The notes beneath the pieces were generated by a model. The model was not told where the DNA came from. It was given only the letters and a program-made list of their open reading frames with translations, and made no database searches. Position numbers and translations under genes: made by a program. From UBA6921 sp031363085 (GTDB lineage Bacteria; Pseudomonadota; Gammaproteobacteria; SG8-11), in the NCBI GenBank assembly GCA_031363085.1, contig JANLTU010000052.1, positions 23,765 through 87,764 of the forward strand: a stretch of DNA of 64,000 bases, in the 5' to 3' direction. The stretch's first letter is position 1. Every line of letters starts with the position of its first letter. Shown here in pieces: positions 42,644-50,750 of this stretch.

Positions 42644-43899
42644 CCCGGAAAAAATCGATTGCCGACGCGCTCGCCATCGCCACCTGCTCGCTGCTCGCAC
42701 CGATCACCGAAAACGCCTATGCGGTGGACGAAGATATCGATCTTGATCTGAGCTTTCTGGAATACCACGAAAACCGCCGTGTGCGGGTGCGCGAGATGGA
42801 TGTGGGCGCCAAGTGGATTTACGACGAAGACAACATTTTTTCCGGCAAAATAATCACCGATGCGATCACCGGCTCAACGCCCAGCGGCGCGCTCACCCCG
42901 CCCACGAAGACCGCAACGCTGACTTCGCCGTCCGGCGTGTCGGGCGCCTCCGGCAGCGGTGGCAGCAGCCGCCTGCAGATTCGCCCGCTGGAAGGATTCG
43001 TGGATCGCCGCGTTGCGCTGGCGGCAAACTGGGAACGCACCTACAACCGGATTTATCGCGCCAACGTCGGTGCGGTTTTTTCCAACGAGGACGACTACCA
43101 ATCGTACGGCGGCAGCGCCACTGTGGCCTACGATCTGAACCAAAAACTGACCACACTGGAAGCGGGCATCGGCTATTCCTACGACTTCGTCGGCTCGGTG
43201 GTGGGTGTGCACAAAGAGCTTGGCAACCTCGCCGACGATATTCCCGGCGACTACAACGACGGCGAAAAAGAAATTTTCGACTGGGGCCTGAGCGTGACAC
43301 AAATCATCACGCGCCGTTCCGTCGTCAAAGTCGGTTACAGCAGCGGATCGGTGCAGGGTTATTTGTCCGACCCGTACAAAGTCATCACCCTGGTCGACAA
43401 AGTCGATCCTTCCGCCTTTACGTACTTCCACGAAAAACGGCCCAACTCACGCTCGCGCCGCAGCATCAACTTCGACTTCAATCAAGAGCGCGAAGACAAC
43501 GACGTCGTTAATGTCTACTACCGCTACTATTGGGACACCTGGGGCATCAGCTCGCACACCGTGGATGCGCGTTACCGCCACGAACTGGGCAACACCCGCT
43601 ATCTCCAGCCGCACGTACGCGTTTACCGCCAGAGCGCTGCCAACTTCTTCACCCCTTACCTGCGTCAGGCCAAGGGTGAGGATCCCGACGGCGATACCCC
43701 GCCCGCCTATGCCAGCGCAGACAATCGCTTGGACACCATGGTCAGCTACACGGTGGGTATCAAATACGGCTTGTCCGGCAGCCTCGGCAAATTTTTCGCA
43801 CGCTTCGAAATGATGCGCCAGATCGGCAGCCAGGGGGATTACCGCAACCTTACCGCTGAAATCCTCCAGTTCGTTTGGACATTAGACTTCAAGAAATAA
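42634..43899 (+). CDS. DUF3570 outer-membrane beta-barrel protein
   Basis: 421 residues from the ATG at 42634, with GGAGG 8 bases upstream inside the DUF4266 gene; the much longer open frame is rejected because it has no signal. A signal peptide ends near AYA-VDED. The rest alternates short hydrophobic/aromatic strands (VGAVFSNEDDYQSYGGSATVAY, DVVNVYYRYYWDTWG) and ends in a membrane-type terminal strand LQFVWTLDFKK. DUF3570 proteins are predicted outer-membrane barrels. A Ser/Gly/Thr-rich loop (about 75-115) interrupts the early part. Confidence 0.87.
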   Translation: MQLTRKKSIADALAIATCSLLAPITENAYAVDEDIDLDLSFLEYHENRRVRVREMDVGAKWIYDEDNIFSGKIITDAITGSTPSGALTPPTKTATLTSPSGVSGASGSGGSSRLQIRPLEGFVDRRVALAANWERTYNRIYRANVGAVFSNEDDYQSYGGSATVAYDLNQKLTTLEAGIGYSYDFVGSVVGVHKELGNLADDIPGDYNDGEKEIFDWGLSVTQIITRRSVVKVGYSSGSVQGYLSDPYKVITLVDKVDPSAFTYFHEKRPNSRSRRSINFDFNQEREDNDVVNVYYRYYWDTWGISSHTVDARYRHELGNTRYLQPHVRVYRQSAANFFTPYLRQAKGEDPDGDTPPAYASADNRLDTMVSYTVGIKYGLSGSLGKFFARFEMMRQIGSQGDYRNLTAEILQFVWTLDFKK

Positions 43900-44045
43900 C
43901 CCCGCGCAATTGGGCTGGTACGGCACGTTGATCGCTTCAATTTTGCCCGACAACGCGTCGCTGCCGCTGTGCCGACGCCAAATTTCTGATCGATGCTGAG
44001 CAGTTACCGGACGCGTCCGTCTCGGGCTGGCGACGCACTTGGCCA

Positions 44046-44093
44046 AAGAGCCTGTTCAAGATCTCCCTTCAGGGAGATCTTGAACAGGCTCTT
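44046..44093. repeat. Perfect 22-bp-armed palindrome between convergent genes
   Basis: Arms 44046-44067 and 44072-44093 are exact complements (AAGAGCCTGTTCAAGATCTCCC) around the 4-base loop TTCA. It lies between the DUF3570 gene and a convergent acetyltransferase gene, so it could stop transcription from both sides, but neither side has a T-tract. Part of the arm recurs at 40597-40611, which suggests a dispersed repeat rather than a simple terminator. Confidence 0.8.
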
Positions 44094-44123
44094 ATGCAAA
44101 GGAGCGCATTGCTATGCTTGGAT

Positions 44124-44627
44124 TCACATGTTAGGGCCGGGAGTAACCCTTGACCTTGCCTCAAGTCGTTTGATAAGCGGGAATGCGCACATACCGAACT
44201 CTACTTCAGGCGCACCACGAGACACGTAACCATGACGCAGGTAAAAGGTTTTAGCCGTAGCGGTGCTACTGAGATTAATTTCGGCGAGTCCGGCGTGCAG
44301 CGCGTGTAACTCCATTGCATTCAGCAACGCATGGCCCACGCCTTTGAAACGCACTTCCGGAAGCACATAGCAAAGCGCCAGCTCACCGCTTGCGGTGAGT
44401 AATCCCACACCTACAACTTGCTCGCCCGCTATGGCAACAAGCGAAAAATTCTCGCCGGCCGCAAACCAACCTGCAACGTTTTCCGGCGTCTTGTTTTGCA
44501 ACCAGAGCGACAACGCCTCTGGCGCATTGTGGTGATCTTCAGCGCAGCACTCGCTAATCGAGCGACGCAAAACATTGCACGCCGCCTCAGCGTCGGTGAA
44601 TGTAGCCGTACGAACGTGCACGTTCAT
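44124..44627 (-). CDS. GNAT-family N-acetyltransferase
   Basis: 167 residues. VRTATFTDAEAACNVLRRSI starts the fold; LCYVLPEVRFKGVGHALLNAM is motif A with the acetyl-CoA pyrophosphate loop (R-x-x-G-x-G), and STATAKTFYLRHGYV the C-terminal motif B. Acceptor unknown. The C-terminus FGMCAFPLIKRL is conserved in a subgroup of GNATs. Stand-alone gene, convergent with DUF3570. Confidence 0.85.
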   Translation of the reverse strand: MNVHVRTATFTDAEAACNVLRRSISECCAEDHHNAPEALSLWLQNKTPENVAGWFAAGENFSLVAIAGEQVVGVGLLTASGELALCYVLPEVRFKGVGHALLNAMELHALHAGLAEINLSSTATAKTFYLRHGYVSRGAPEVEFGMCAFPLIKRLEARSRVTPGPNM

Positions 44628-44727
44628 TGTGATTCGCCCACTTGATACAGAAGTTAGGCTTGCAGCCTACTACATACAAAGAACGAATTGTTTTCTTGAA
44701 TGATCGACATCGTGCGAGCTACAAAGC

Positions 44728-45429
44728 TCAACGGTAGTCCTCAGCCAACACTTGCGGCGCCCGATCAACCCAATACAGCACAACAATCAGCAGGATGGTG
44801 GAAATGAGCATGAAATGCGGCCCGAACAACCAGAACACCAACGGCACGATGAAATAAAAGGCGCGCATGCCGATGCTGTAATACTTGCCCGCCCGATTCA
44901 GGTGCTCAGCCACGTGCTGCGACGAAATGGATTTGTGATTAAGCGACAGTGGCACGTTAATCAAGTAACCCACGTGGTTGTACACGCGCACTGCCAAGGT
45001 GAAGCTGAAAAACACTGTGAACAGATCGGCCAACAGAAAGATGACCTTGACGATGAATAATTCTGCATCCTTGGCGCCGAAAGCATTGAGTGCATGCCAA
45101 GTCGACCCCAGCTTGTCGCCCTGCCCACTCAGAGTCATGACTCCGAGAATCAATAGCACCGCAGTGGACGCCAGAAACGTCGCCGCCATCGTGGAATTGC
45201 GCAAGGTCTGCACCGAAATCACGTCGGGCTTACCGCTCGCCATCATGGTTTCGACCCACGCGGTGCGGGCGATCCGGTTGATGGCTTGCACAGTGTAGGT
45301 CGGGTTTTTACGAACCTTGTAGAGCATCCAAAGATGGTAGATCACCAGCAACGTGACACTGACAAAAAAACTGACCGCGTCATTAAATGAATAGTGATTC
45401 CAAACGAAGAGCAATGGATTATCGTTCAT
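44728..45429 (-). CDS. DUF599 family membrane protein
   Basis: 233 residues from ATG at 45427-45429 (GGAGTAAC upstream). Four hydrophobic segments (about 12-32, 78-98, 112-135, 190-225). WVETMMASGKPDVISVQTLRNSTMAAT is the DUF599 signature seen in bacterial and plant members. No experimental function is known to me. Divergent from the Sel1-repeat gene. Confidence 0.85.
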   Translation of the reverse strand: MNDNPLLFVWNHYSFNDAVSFFVSVTLLVIYHLWMLYKVRKNPTYTVQAINRIARTAWVETMMASGKPDVISVQTLRNSTMAATFLASTAVLLILGVMTLSGQGDKLGSTWHALNAFGAKDAELFIVKVIFLLADLFTVFFSFTLAVRVYNHVGYLINVPLSLNHKSISSQHVAEHLNRAGKYYSIGMRAFYFIVPLVFWLFGPHFMLISTILLIVVLYWVDRAPQVLAEDYR

Positions 45430-45583
45430 ACGGTTACTCCGTGATCGCACAGAAACTTCGCGCGAGATGCTTCAGGGGTCATGTTTTTACAAAACTGTTT
45501 TTTGATTGAACAGAGCGGTTAAAATAGCCGCCTGCGGACCTCGAATTATTGCATATCGGACCATCAACAACAGGAGAGGTTGC

Positions 45584-46474
45584 ATGTTACTTCCCATCGC
45601 CAAACGGTGTCTTGCCCTGAGCATGATGCTCATCATCTATGGCGCCGATGCCATGACTCCCGAAGAAGCAACGCTGATTGCCAATTCCGCGCAGCGTGGT
45701 AGTGCCGGCGCCCAGGTATTGTTCGCCGGCATCTACAACGACGGCACCGGTGGTTATCCGCAAGACGCCCGTCTGTCTGCATATTGGTTTGAGCAAGCCG
45801 CCGAACAAGGCAACGCTTACGCGCAAAAAATGCTCGGCGATTTATACGAGCAAGGCAACGGCGTCCAAAAAAATCTCACGCTCGCGGCAGACTGGCGTGA
45901 AAAGGCGGCGAATCGCGGCAATATTCAAGCTCAATTAAAACTGGGGAAAATGTATCTCTATGGCACCGGTGTAGCGCGTGACCCCACCAAGGCGGCGCAC
46001 TGGTTAAATCGCGCCGCAATCGAAGGCGACAGCGAGGCGCAATATTTGTACGCAAAAATGTTCCAAACCGGCTACGGCGTCGCGCAAAACAAGGAGAGTG
46101 CAGATAACTGGCTGGCGAAATCCGCCGCGCAAGGATACACAGACGCGATCCGCCTCGTGCACTTCATGCAGGACATGGGCTTTCAACTTGAAGAAACTTT
46201 TTATCGGCGCCCAGCCGAGCTGGAAAAACTGGCACAGGACGGCGACATTGAGGCCCAATACCAACTGGCCATTCGCTGCGAGACGGGTGCTTACGGGCAG
46301 AAAAAAAACAGCGTTAGTGCAATTAACTGGTTTAAAAAAGCCGCCGAGCATGGCCATGTTTTGGCGATACGCAGTCTCGCTCAAATTTACGCAAAAGGCC
46401 TTGAGGGTGTTCCGGCCGATCCCGAGGCAGCGCGCTATTGGCAACATAAACTACCCGACGTTGCACCTAAATAA
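45584..46474 (+). CDS. Secreted Sel1-repeat (TPR-like) protein
   Basis: 296 residues from ATG at 45584, preceded by AGGAGAGG; the 26 extra upstream codons are rejected. A signal peptide (about 1-23) is followed by seven to eight Sel1-like repeats of about 36 residues, for example AEQGNAYAQKMLGDLYEQG and AIEGDSEAQYLYAKMFQTG. These helical repeats mediate protein contacts in the periplasm or outside. Partner unknown. Confidence 0.88.
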   Translation: MLLPIAKRCLALSMMLIIYGADAMTPEEATLIANSAQRGSAGAQVLFAGIYNDGTGGYPQDARLSAYWFEQAAEQGNAYAQKMLGDLYEQGNGVQKNLTLAADWREKAANRGNIQAQLKLGKMYLYGTGVARDPTKAAHWLNRAAIEGDSEAQYLYAKMFQTGYGVAQNKESADNWLAKSAAQGYTDAIRLVHFMQDMGFQLEETFYRRPAELEKLAQDGDIEAQYQLAIRCETGAYGQKKNSVSAINWFKKAAEHGHVLAIRSLAQIYAKGLEGVPADPEAARYWQHKLPDVAPK

Positions 46475-46517
46475 ACGCAATAATGGGGCGTAATCCAACC
46501 CGGTGGATATGTCAGCA

Positions 46518-47156
46518 TCAAGGTGCATAGAAACTGCCGCCCACGACTTGCTGCGCCAAGGAATAGATAGCCTCTTTATTCGCATTCGGCGCCAATGCCA
46601 AAGTGAAGGCATGGTGCGCAGGAGCGTCAAACTCCTTTAGCCAGTGCAGCGATTTCTTCGGTCCCTGATACCACAGCCTGCGGTAATGAAAGTAATCTTC
46701 GAGCAGTGCCGCCAGCAACCACACGCGGCGGTAATGGCCCTGGGCGTCACCGCGTTGCATGCGCACAAGCATCTTTTGCACCCACACCTTGCGGGCCTCA
46801 AGTTCGTCGGCCGCCAGTGGTTCGGGGCCGCTACGAAAAATTTTCTCAAGCGCATTCAAAAAGTTCTCCGCTTCGCTTTCACGCTGCAGAATAATCGTGC
46901 TGCCGCGTAAGCGGAGATAGTCTTCGGCCGGCTGGTGCAACACCGCCTCGGGGTAGACGAAGATATCCAGAAATGCGCCATCGAGCACCCGCGCATCGCG
47001 TAACGGCATGTCAATGGGGCCAAACGCGGCGATGTCGTAGTCACTGTCCGGACCGGCTGAACCGTCGGCGCGTGAGCCATAAAGCAAAATCGTATGCGCG
47101 CGCTGAGCCAAGACCAGCGCTTCACAAATGCGTTTGAGTAGGGGGTCGTCGTACAT
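46518..47156 (-). CDS. Nucleotidyltransferase-domain protein
   Basis: 212 residues. The N-terminal ILLYGSRADGSAGPDSDYDI is the minimal nucleotidyltransferase signature (G-S-x(n)-D-x-D), with the third acidic residue likely in LDIFVY. The C-terminal half (about 115-210) is helical, YRRVWLLAALLEDYFHYRRLW, and may be a substrate-binding HEPN-like bundle fused in the same chain. It could adenylylate a small molecule or protein; no antitoxin-like partner is adjacent. Confidence 0.75.
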   Translation of the reverse strand: MYDDPLLKRICEALVLAQRAHTILLYGSRADGSAGPDSDYDIAAFGPIDMPLRDARVLDGAFLDIFVYPEAVLHQPAEDYLRLRGSTIILQRESEAENFLNALEKIFRSGPEPLAADELEARKVWVQKMLVRMQRGDAQGHYRRVWLLAALLEDYFHYRRLWYQGPKKSLHWLKEFDAPAHHAFTLALAPNANKEAIYSLAQQVVGGSFYAP

Positions 47157-47247
47157 GGCCGAGGTGCTATGGTTGAAAACTCCATGAGCCCAAACGCCGC
47201 AGGAATGCGCCTGGACAAAACGTTTTCCGGTCGTATCGACGCAACAG

Positions 47248-47778
47248 TTAGTCCGCGTTAGCCGCGAGGACTTTTCTGTAGCGCACTTCGTGAAGCACGC
47301 AGCCCGTCAATTTCGTAGTATGTTTTTCGGCAGCATCCGCCTCAAAACCATGCCGCTCATAAAACGTACGTGCAGAGCGATTACCGTGCAATACCCACAA
47401 CGTGAGGGCACACCAATGCACCTGTCGCGCGTGCACCAAAGCGGCGTCACACAAGGCGTGGCCATAACCCCTGCGCCATTCAGACGGCAACACATTGAGC
47501 GCCACCAACTCACCGATGTTCCCGCCCTGTCCATAGTCATCCCGCGAGGGACCATAAACACAGAACCCGACCGGCGCGAGCGCACTATTCAGAGTCACCA
47601 TGGTGGCGCCAGGACTCGACTCCGACAGCGCCTTGCGCCACATTGCCGCACGCTCAAGGACACTGAGATGAGCGAGAAAAGCATCCGGCATGAGCTGGAC
47701 ATAGGCCGCACGCCATGCGGCAACCTGAATCGCCGCAATGCTATCGGCATCTTCCGCAGTTGCCGGGCGTATATGCAT
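47248..47778 (-). CDS. GNAT-family N-acetyltransferase
   Basis: 176 residues. IRPATAEDADSIAAIQVAAWRAAY is a typical start of this group, VLPSEWRRGYGHALCDAAL is the acetyl-CoA-binding motif A, and RSARTFYERHGFEAD is motif B. Acceptor unknown. The gene ends 91 bp upstream of the nucleotidyltransferase gene and starts 35 bp downstream of tRNA-Cys. Confidence 0.87.
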   Translation of the reverse strand: MHIRPATAEDADSIAAIQVAAWRAAYVQLMPDAFLAHLSVLERAAMWRKALSESSPGATMVTLNSALAPVGFCVYGPSRDDYGQGGNIGELVALNVLPSEWRRGYGHALCDAALVHARQVHWCALTLWVLHGNRSARTFYERHGFEADAAEKHTTKLTGCVLHEVRYRKVLAANAD

Positions 47779-47813
47779 GATGGCGAAAAGCGAAGTAAGA
47801 AACTATTGATTTA

Positions 47814-47887
47814 TGGAGGCTGAGGCCGGAATCGAACCGACGTCAACGGCTTTGCAGGCCGCTGCATGACCACTCTGCCACTCAGCC
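47814..47887 (-). tRNA. tRNA-Cys (anticodon GCA)
   Basis: 74 bases including encoded CCA. Acceptor GGCTGAG pairs with CTCAGCC; the anticodon stem GCGGC/GCCGT encloses CTGCAAA giving GCA; T-loop GGTTCGATTC. It is downstream of tRNA-Gly, as in the glyW-cysT type operon of gammaproteobacteria, but a MITE has been inserted between them. Confidence 0.96.
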
Positions 47888-47951
47888 GGAGACACTATGA
47901 CGATTGGGGCAGCCTCGTCTGGTGCCGTGGGGCGCGAGGCTATCAACATAA

Positions 47952-48090
47952 GGGCACGGCTATAAATCCATATTTCATCCCAACTGCGGTGTTGCGGAAA
48001 AAATTTCTTGCTTACATATCTACATATGCGCGCGGCGAAATTTTTTCCGCGCCTAACATTTGGGCGAACTCTGGATTTATAGAAGTGCCC
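47952..48090. mobile_element. MITE-like element, copy 2 (139 bp)
   Basis: Ends GGGCACGGCTATAAATCCA (47952-47970) and TGGATTTATAGAAGTGCCC (48072-48090), inverted repeats with two mismatches, flanked by 4-bp direct repeats ATAA (47948-47951 and 48091-48094). Internal sequence is that of copy 1 read on the other strand. It lies 6 bp from the 3' end of tRNA-Gly and 60 bp before tRNA-Cys. No coding capacity; a transposase in trans would be needed. Confidence 0.85.
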
Positions 48091-48100
48091 ATAAAGAAAA

Positions 48101-48176
<76 letters not shown>

Positions 48177-48194
48177 CTGGGTAAAGAGGTGCAC

Positions 48195-48222
48195 ATTTTA
48201 ATGTGATTCGAATAACTGTCAA
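48195..48222 (-). promoter_or_regulatory. Promoter of the tRNA-Gly/tRNA-Cys unit
   Basis: On the minus strand TTGACA (48217-48222), a 16-bp spacer and TAAAAT (48195-48200), 18 bases before the tRNA-Gly 5' end. The hexamers match the sigma-70 consensus 6/6 and 5/6, as expected for a stable-RNA promoter. Confidence 0.7.
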
Positions 48223-48280
48223 CAGCTACTGCTCGCTCCGAGCAACAATGAAGGAAAACAATTTCTTCGGATCCCGCACG

Positions 48281-48594
48281 CTACGCCGCCGGCAACGCGC
48301 TAATGGCGGTGCCCGCACGGGCAAGATGATGCGCGTGCAGACAGCCGGTCGGTTCATCGGCGGGTAACATAACGTCGCTATGCAAATCCGGGCAATGCAG
48401 GCGCAGCAGATTAACGCGCTGCGCATCAAGGAAAGACGCCTGCGCCATTGCGTAACGCTCATGCAGCAAGCGCTACAGGTCGGCAGCCCCGCCGCCAAAC
48501 GTGCACGCTCGCCGGAACGTATCGTACTGCGCACGGTTTCCTGACGCGTCACCCATTCCAAGCGCAAGCTCAAATTAGCGCAGCGTTGATGCAA
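48281..48594 (-). pseudogene. Possible decayed coding remnant
   Basis: The stretch 48223-48912 has no intact convincing gene. On the minus strand one frame reads LEWVTRQETVRSTIRSGE (about 48500-48560) and then, in a different frame and after a stop codon, RLLHERYAMAQASFLDAQR down to ARAGTAISALPAA with a stop at 48281. The two pieces look protein-like and could be one gene broken by a frameshift and a nonsense codon. I do not recognise the family. Between here and 48912 only a very short plus-strand open frame is seen. Confidence 0.3.
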
Positions 48595-48681
48595 TGCTTC
48601 CTGGAAAGTTTTATGCCGGATTCACAAGGTCGCGGTGAAATCCTCGGCCACGTGCTGCTCTCCATCAAAATGGAGAAGTAA

Positions 48682-48807
48682 ATGGAGCCGCTCGCCATGC
48701 TTGCCATGGTCAAAAAGATCAGCAACAGCAAGCGGTTTCTAAACGGAATCGGTTCCGGTTTCATGGTTGGTGGCCGATCAGCATCTGGACACCAAAGCGA
48801 GGAATAA
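48682..48807 (+). CDS. Candidate 41-residue small open frame
   Basis: ATG at 48682 with GGAG seven bases upstream, 41 codons, no membrane segment, basic middle (MVKKISNSKRF) and Gly/Ser-rich end. It overlaps nothing and lies in the otherwise gene-poor stretch between tRNA-Gly and the PhyH-type gene. There is no similarity I recognise; it may be a gene fragment or chance. Confidence 0.25.
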   Translation: MEPLAMLAMVKKISNSKRFLNGIGSGFMVGGRSASGHQSEE

Positions 48808-48912
48808 CTGTTGAATGACTGCGCTTACCTGCATTGAATAATCTGCGCCAAGATAATAATCTGCAAAAGGTTTTTAGAATGCTTTTGAACGCCTACGAAG
48901 CCAGACGCACGC

Positions 48913-49593
48913 ATGGTCAATAACCTGGAACAAGATGGATACTCCATCGTTCATGGCGTACTAAATACTGACCAACTTGCCGAGTTACTCAAATCGATTA
49001 AACCCCTGCTTAAAACCAATCCGCCTGCTGGTATTCGCAACCTCGTTACAAAGGTGCCTCACGTACACATACTTTCCGAATCAAAGACTGTACGAGCGCT
49101 CGTCGAACCAGTATTGGGCGCCGATGCACGTTTGATTCGCTCGATACTTTTCAATAAAAGCCAAGAATCAAATTGGCAAGTAGCATGGCACCAAGATCTA
49201 GCTATCGCAGTCAAGAACCTGTCAGATATTGCGGGTTTTACATCGTGGTCATTGAAAGAGGGGGTGCACCATGTACAACCCCCAGTCGCCATTTTGGAAA
49301 AAATGCTCACCGTCCGACTACATCTTGATGCGGCCGATGAAAACAATGGAGCCTTATGGGTATCACCAGGCTCGCATCGCTTCGGTCGAATTCCAGCAAG
49401 CGAAGCTGTGGCGATAGCAGAGCGCACTGGAAAGAAACTATGTGCAGTTCAAGCAGGCGACGCGCTGTTGCTCCGTCCACTTGTACTGCATGCATCCCGC
49501 AAGGCAGTCTCCAATAATTCTCGACGTGTTATTCATCTTGAATTCACTGGTGTAGAACTACCCAAACCATTGGCATGGCATGATGCGGCGTAG
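48913..49593 (+). CDS. Phytanoyl-CoA dioxygenase (PhyH) family protein
   Basis: 226 residues. The Fe(II) triad of non-haem 2-oxoglutarate oxygenases is visible: VAWHQDLAIAV (His-x-Asp) and the distal His in LVLHASRKAV, followed by RRVIHLEF where the 2-oxoglutarate-binding Arg lies. It would hydroxylate an unknown small molecule. The coding sequence is visibly richer in A and T than the genes on either side and lies next to a tRNA gene, a MITE and decayed sequence, which suggests acquisition by transfer. Confidence 0.85.
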   Translation: MVNNLEQDGYSIVHGVLNTDQLAELLKSIKPLLKTNPPAGIRNLVTKVPHVHILSESKTVRALVEPVLGADARLIRSILFNKSQESNWQVAWHQDLAIAVKNLSDIAGFTSWSLKEGVHHVQPPVAILEKMLTVRLHLDAADENNGALWVSPGSHRFGRIPASEAVAIAERTGKKLCAVQAGDALLLRPLVLHASRKAVSNNSRRVIHLEFTGVELPKPLAWHDAA

Positions 49594-49605
49594 CTCCGAC
49601 AAACA

Positions 49606-50547
49606 CTAAACTGTCTCGACCTGCGGTAAACCCAGCAGCGCTTGCACATGGGCAACCACGCAGCGGCCCAGCGCGGGCAGGTCGTAGCCGCCTTCCAGCA
49701 TCGACACGATGCGGCCGTGCGCGTGCTGCTCAGCCAGCACTTTGACCTGTGCAGTCACCCAGAAATAATCAGCGGCGTCGAACAACAGTTGGCCAAGCGG
49801 GTCGTCGCGGTGCGCGTCGAAGCCGGCCGAGAACATCACCAGTTGCGGTTTGAAATTGTTCAGCGCCGGCAACCAGCGCGTCTGCACAACATCGCGGAAT
49901 TCCGCGCCACCGGCACCGGCTGGCAAGGGCGTGTTGAGGATGTGCGCCGACGTCGGCGCCGTGCCGCTGTAGGGATAAAACGGATGCTGAAAAGTGGAAC
50001 ACAGCAGCACGCGCGGATCGGAGCCGAAAATATCCTCGCTGCCGTTGCCGTGGTGCACGTCGAAATCCAGGATCGCGACGCGTTCAACGCCGTGCACCGC
50101 CAGCGCATGCGCGGCACCGACCGCGACATTATTGAAAAAACAAAAACCCATCGCGCGCTGACGTTGCGCGTGATGGCCGGGTGGGCGCACCTTGCAAAAC
50201 GCCGCCGCGACTTCACCGCGCATCACCAGCTCCACCGCCTGCACCGCCGCACCTGCGGCATGCAATGCGGCCGACAGCGTATCGGGATTCATGGCGGTGT
50301 CGGGATCAAGCGCGTGCAACCCATGCTGCGGCGCAGCGCGAAAAATCGCATCGACGTAACCCGGGTCGTGCACGCGCTCAAGCTGCGCGCGGGTCGCCGC
50401 AGGCGCCTCGTAGTGACATAAAACCGCGTGCAGCCCGGACGCGCTCAAATGATCATCAATCGCCTGCAAGCGCGCCGGACTCTCGGGATGCAGCGCGCCC
50501 ATGCTGTGCAGCGCACACTGCGGGTGGGAGAGCAATGCAAGCGTCAT
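49606..50547 (-). CDS. Histone deacetylase-family amidohydrolase
   Basis: 313 residues from ATG at 50545-50547 (a GTG three codons earlier is possible). Arginase-like deacetylase fold with RPPGHHA (catalytic His pair), MGFCFFNNVAVGA, ILDFDVHHGNGSEDIF with the zinc-binding Asp and His, and FSAGFDAHRDDPL with the other zinc Asp. Bacterial members act on acetylpolyamines, acetoin-related compounds or acetyl-lysine. Divergent from the MSHA locus; no functional link is evident. Confidence 0.92.
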   Translation of the reverse strand: MTLALLSHPQCALHSMGALHPESPARLQAIDDHLSASGLHAVLCHYEAPAATRAQLERVHDPGYVDAIFRAAPQHGLHALDPDTAMNPDTLSAALHAAGAAVQAVELVMRGEVAAAFCKVRPPGHHAQRQRAMGFCFFNNVAVGAAHALAVHGVERVAILDFDVHHGNGSEDIFGSDPRVLLCSTFQHPFYPYSGTAPTSAHILNTPLPAGAGGAEFRDVVQTRWLPALNNFKPQLVMFSAGFDAHRDDPLGQLLFDAADYFWVTAQVKVLAEQHAHGRIVSMLEGGYDLPALGRCVVAHVQALLGLPQVETV

Positions 50548-50750
50548 GGATTTCACCGTCTGCTATAAGTAGCCTGTTCAGCGCGCACCACCCTACCAAG
50601 CCCACCGCACATCCGCAATCGGCGGCTGGGCGCGTTCATGAAATGGCTGTTTCTGCCGTAAATCTTCCGTACCTCGGTACTCTCGCGCTGCTGCGGCGCA
50701 CCTATTTTAGACACCCTGCAGGTGAACCCTGCGCGGGTGCGGGATCAAAC

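Noticed and set aside
50181..50750. N-terminal extension of mshE by about 190 codons
   Set aside because: It runs antisense over the deacetylase gene and is Arg/Pro/His-rich; the c-di-GMP module starts directly at the ATG at 50751.
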